From NCBI GenBank assembly GCA_951800675.1, contig CATOKC010000149.1, positions 1 through 7,429 on the forward strand: 7,429 nucleotides of DNA, given 5' to 3'. Source of the stretch: an uncultured Oscillibacter sp. (lineage in GTDB: Bacteria; Bacillota_A; Clostridia; Oscillospirales; Oscillospiraceae). The position numbers were made by a program, and so were the translations under genes. Under the pieces are notes generated by a model, which saw nothing but the letters and a program-made list of their open reading frames with translations, was not told the DNA's origin and made no database searches. Positions 6,154 through 7,429 of the stretch are shown here, piece by piece. Each line of letters starts with the position of its first letter. The stretch's first letter is position 1.

Positions 6154-6783
6154 TCACTCCCGCACCACGGAAATGCGCTGCTGGATATGTCCGCCGCTGA
6201 CCGCCTCGTCCACCAGGGCGATGGCGTAGTCCGCATAGCTGATGACACTTTCGTTCCGGCTGTTCAGGGTCAGCTCCTCGCCGCCCAAAATATATTTTCC
6301 GGTACGCTCACCCTCGGCCTGGAAATCACCGGCAGGGCTGATGTAGGTCCAACGGACGTCCTTCCGCTTCCGCAGTTCCCCCAGGGCCTTCGCCATGGCG
6401 GCGGCCAGGGGCTTGAACATATCCGGAAAGTCGGGGCCATCGGAGACGGTAGCGGTGTGCTCCGGGTCGACGTACAGGCTTCCGGCGCCGCCCACCACCA
6501 GCAGGCGGGTATCGCTGCCGCTGAGCATGTCGCACAGATGCTTGAGGGTAGAGCTGTGCTGATCCAGGGCATCGGGAGTCCAGGCGCCGAAGGCGTCCAC
6601 CACCACGTCGAACCCGGCGAGGTCGGCGGCGGTCAGGTCAAACAGGTCCTTCCGGATCACCTGCTTGGCGGCGGTCTTGTTTTCACTCCGGACGACGGCG
6701 GTGACGTCCAGCCCGCGGTTCAGGGCTTCGGCGGTGATGAGGGTTCCGGCCTTTCCATTGGCGCAGACGATAGCGATTTTCAT
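6154..6783 (-). CDS. NAD(P)H-binding Rossmann-fold protein (NmrA/YwnB-like)
   Basis: This is a single-domain atypical short-chain-dehydrogenase-like protein of 209 aa, a usual length for the NAD(P)H-binding (PF13460-type) family. The nucleotide-binding loop is IAIVCANGKAGTLIT (3-17). It keeps N9-G10 and G13, but the usual first glycine is replaced by C7. Later family landmarks are VVVDAFGAW (60-68), LLVVGGAGSLYVD (94-106) and WTYISPAGDFQAEGERTGKY (145-164). It is probably cytosolic. The substrate is unknown; relatives are redox-stress proteins or quinone/flavin reductases. ATG 6783 has AGGAGG (6792-6797) 8 nt upstream. The gene is divergent from an HxlR regulator, a common pairing in which the regulator controls the oxidoreductase. 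It lies 67 nt upstream of the relaxase on the same strand with no clear terminator, so read-through into the transfer genes is possible. Confidence 0.85.
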   Translation of the reverse strand: MKIAIVCANGKAGTLITAEALNRGLDVTAVVRSENKTAAKQVIRKDLFDLTAADLAGFDVVVDAFGAWTPDALDQHSSTLKHLCDMLSGSDTRLLVVGGAGSLYVDPEHTATVSDGPDFPDMFKPLAAAMAKALGELRKRKDVRWTYISPAGDFQAEGERTGKYILGGEELTLNSRNESVISYADYAIALVDEAVSGGHIQQRISVVRE

Positions 6784-6815
6784 GATGTGTTCCTCCTTGG
6801 GATGCTTGAGTTTTC

Positions 6816-6829
6816 CGGGGCGTTCCCCG
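6816..6829. promoter_or_regulatory. Short GC hairpin at the predicted 5' end of the oxidoreductase mRNA
   Basis: CGGGG (6816-6820) pairs with CCCCG (6825-6829) around a 4-nt loop. It lies about 7 nt inside the transcript expected from the promoter at 6843-6871, so it would cap the 5' end. It is a small stem and the role is uncertain. Confidence 0.35.
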
Positions 6830-6842
6830 TCCTTGTGTCTGT

Positions 6843-6871
6843 ATCATAGCGCGGGAAAACGGGTTTGAAAA
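6843..6871 (-). promoter_or_regulatory. Promoter of the NAD(P)H-binding gene (possibly of the transfer block)
   Basis: On the - strand the -10 box is TATGAT (6848-6843) and the -35 box is TTTTCA (6871-6866, 4 of 6 consensus), with a 17-nt spacer. The expected start is near 6836, about 53 nt before ATG 6783. The weak -35 suggests dependence on an activator. A dyad CACAA-TT-TTGTG (6877-6888) sits directly upstream of it. Confidence 0.6.
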
Positions 6872-6893
6872 GTACGCACAATTTTGTGGCATA

Positions 6894-6958
6894 GTTTCCA
6901 CGAGGTAACGATTGGACGGTTACCCGGAGGAAACGATTGCGCCATCGCAAGGGTTTCC
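6894..6958. repeat. 41-bp inverted repeat overlapping a second stem-loop between divergent promoters
   Basis: The arms 6894-6909 and 6919-6934 are complementary at 13 of 16 positions around a 9-nt centre. They include outer GTTTCC/GGAAAC and inner GGTAAC/GTTACC, each perfect. The right outer arm GGAAAC (6929-6934) can also pair with GTTTCC (6953-6958), with TTGCG/CGCAA inside and a CCAT loop. The octamer AACGATTG occurs at 6907 and 6932. The element lies between the two predicted promoters and is not in either predicted transcript, so it is more likely a protein-binding DNA element than an RNA switch. Confidence 0.65.
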
Positions 6959-7003
6959 GGCGCTTTCCTTTCTTCAAAATTTTTTTCAAAAAACGGGAAA
7001 GCC

Positions 7004-7033
7004 TTGACGCTGTTTCGGTACATACGGTATGAT
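7004..7033 (+). promoter_or_regulatory. Promoter and candidate operator of the HxlR-family regulator gene
   Basis: The -35 box is TTGACG (7004-7009) and the -10 box is TATGAT (7028-7033), with an 18-nt spacer. An A/T-rich stretch at about 6975-6992 just upstream could act as an UP element. A short palindrome CATAC-G-GTATG (7021-7031) overlaps the -10 and is a candidate autoregulatory operator. The start is expected near 7040, about 42 nt before ATG 7082. Confidence 0.75.
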
Positions 7034-7081
7034 AGAGCTGTAACATCCGAAAAGAAACCATTTCATATTGGAGGAAACAGC

Positions 7082-7423
7082 ATGGCAGTCACATTGAAGG
7101 AACTCCCGGCTTGCCCGGTGGAAACGACGCTGACGCTGATCAGCGACAAGTGGAAGGTGTTGATCCTGCGGGATCTGATGCCTGGGACAAAGCGGTTTGG
7201 AGAGTTGCGGAAGTCCATTGGCACCGTGACGCAGAAGGTGTTGACCTCCCAGCTGAGACAGATGGAGGAAAGCGGTTTGGTGATCCGCACCGTGTATCCC
7301 GAAGTGCCGCCCAGGGTAGAGTATACGCTGACGGACTTGGGCCGCAGTCTGGACCCTGTTTTGGATGCTATGCGGAATTGGGGTGAGGAATACAAAGCGG
7401 CCCTTGGTTCCGGGAAAGCGTAA
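7082..7423 (+). CDS. HxlR-family winged-helix transcriptional regulator
   Basis: This 113-aa product is full length for the HxlR family (usually 100-125 aa). The N-terminal signature CPVETTLTLISDKWKVLIL (11-29) is followed by the winged helix: FGELRKSIGTVTQKVLTSQL contains the recognition helix and YPEVPPRVEYTLTDLGRSL the wing. The C-terminal helix LDPVLDAMRNWGEEYKAAL serves dimerisation in the family. C11 is the only cysteine and is the conserved N-terminal position used for redox or electrophile sensing in some members (for example YodB). Sensing is therefore possible here but inferred. ATG 7082 has GGAGG 7 nt upstream, and the in-frame extension upstream crosses the promoter, so it is rejected. 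It is divergent from the NAD(P)H-binding gene, its likely target, and possibly represses itself through the palindrome on its -10. Confidence 0.93.
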   Translation: MAVTLKELPACPVETTLTLISDKWKVLILRDLMPGTKRFGELRKSIGTVTQKVLTSQLRQMEESGLVIRTVYPEVPPRVEYTLTDLGRSLDPVLDAMRNWGEEYKAALGSGKA

Positions 7424-7429
7424 GCGTTT

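Noticed and set aside
6087..6248. N-terminal extension of the relaxase to a start at 6248 or 6101
   Set aside because: It overlaps the 3' end of the NAD(P)H-binding gene and the 15-bp hairpin, and the extension shows no family-like sequence. AGGAGG with GTG 6086 gives the standard MAVTKI start.
6076..6849. 257-codon + strand open frame over the oxidoreductase gene
   Set aside because: It is a shadow frame; the opposite strand encodes a complete Rossmann protein with SD and promoter.
6884..7081. Extension of the HxlR frame upstream of 7082
   Set aside because: It spans the promoter boxes and A/T-rich region and lacks family similarity; ATG 7082 has an ideal SD.
1..7429. CRISPR array, tRNA or rRNA gene, insertion sequence or integrase
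   Set aside because: No regularly spaced repeats, no cloverleaf or rRNA-like stretch, and no transposase or recombinase motifs were seen on either strand.

Overview
The window looks like part of the genome of a GC-rich, gut-type clostridium (Oscillospiraceae/Lachnospiraceae-like) carrying an integrative conjugative element (ICE). The evidence is the set of transfer genes, typical of Gram-positive Tn1549/CTn-like ICEs, together with the strong AGGAGG-type ribosome binding sites and the codon usage. No species can be named from sequence alone.

Layout. Positions 2-238 (+) are the 3' end of a small ferredoxin-fold, ABM-like enzyme gene. Positions 249-6086 (-) hold a conjugation block, in transcription order: MOBP-type relaxase (6086-4677), PcfB/DUF3801 protein (4699-4040, with an apparent out-of-frame tail to 3918), VirD4 coupling ATPase (about 3249-1459), VirB2/Maff2-like small membrane protein (1505-1164) and VirB6-like channel protein (1094-249). 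One gene of opposite orientation, a 182-aa zinc-ribbon protein (3360-3908, +), sits inside the block between pcfB and virD4. It has its own promoter that matches consensus exactly. Positions 6154-6783 (-) encode an NAD(P)H-binding Rossmann protein and 7082-7423 (+) an HxlR-family regulator. These two are divergent, around a 298-bp intergenic region rich in dyad symmetry.

How the genes work together. The relaxase nicks and pilots DNA, PcfB is the likely adaptor to the coupling protein, VirD4 pumps the substrate, and the VirB2-like and VirB6-like proteins form part of the mating channel. The next genes expected in this family (PrgI, VirB4) do not follow virB6; the convergent ABM-like gene does. 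MobC is likewise absent just upstream of the relaxase, where the NAD(P)H-binding gene is found. The block is therefore flanked on both sides by redox or detoxification-type genes. It may be transcribed by read-through from the HxlR-side promoter.

Most notable observations: (1) GC-rich perfect hairpins directly upstream of the relaxase, virD4 and virB6 ribosome binding sites, two of them with the same 6-nt hairpin-to-SD distance; (2) a frame break in pcfB with a C6 run and two A_AAA_AAG heptamers that all lead into the same long open frame; (3) an antisense zinc-ribbon gene with an exact TTGACA-N17-TATAAT promoter inside the transfer operon; (4) a 41-bp dyad overlapping a second hairpin between the HxlR and oxidoreductase promoters; (5) a possibly lost ATG start of virD4. 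No tRNA, rRNA, CRISPR array or insertion sequence was seen.
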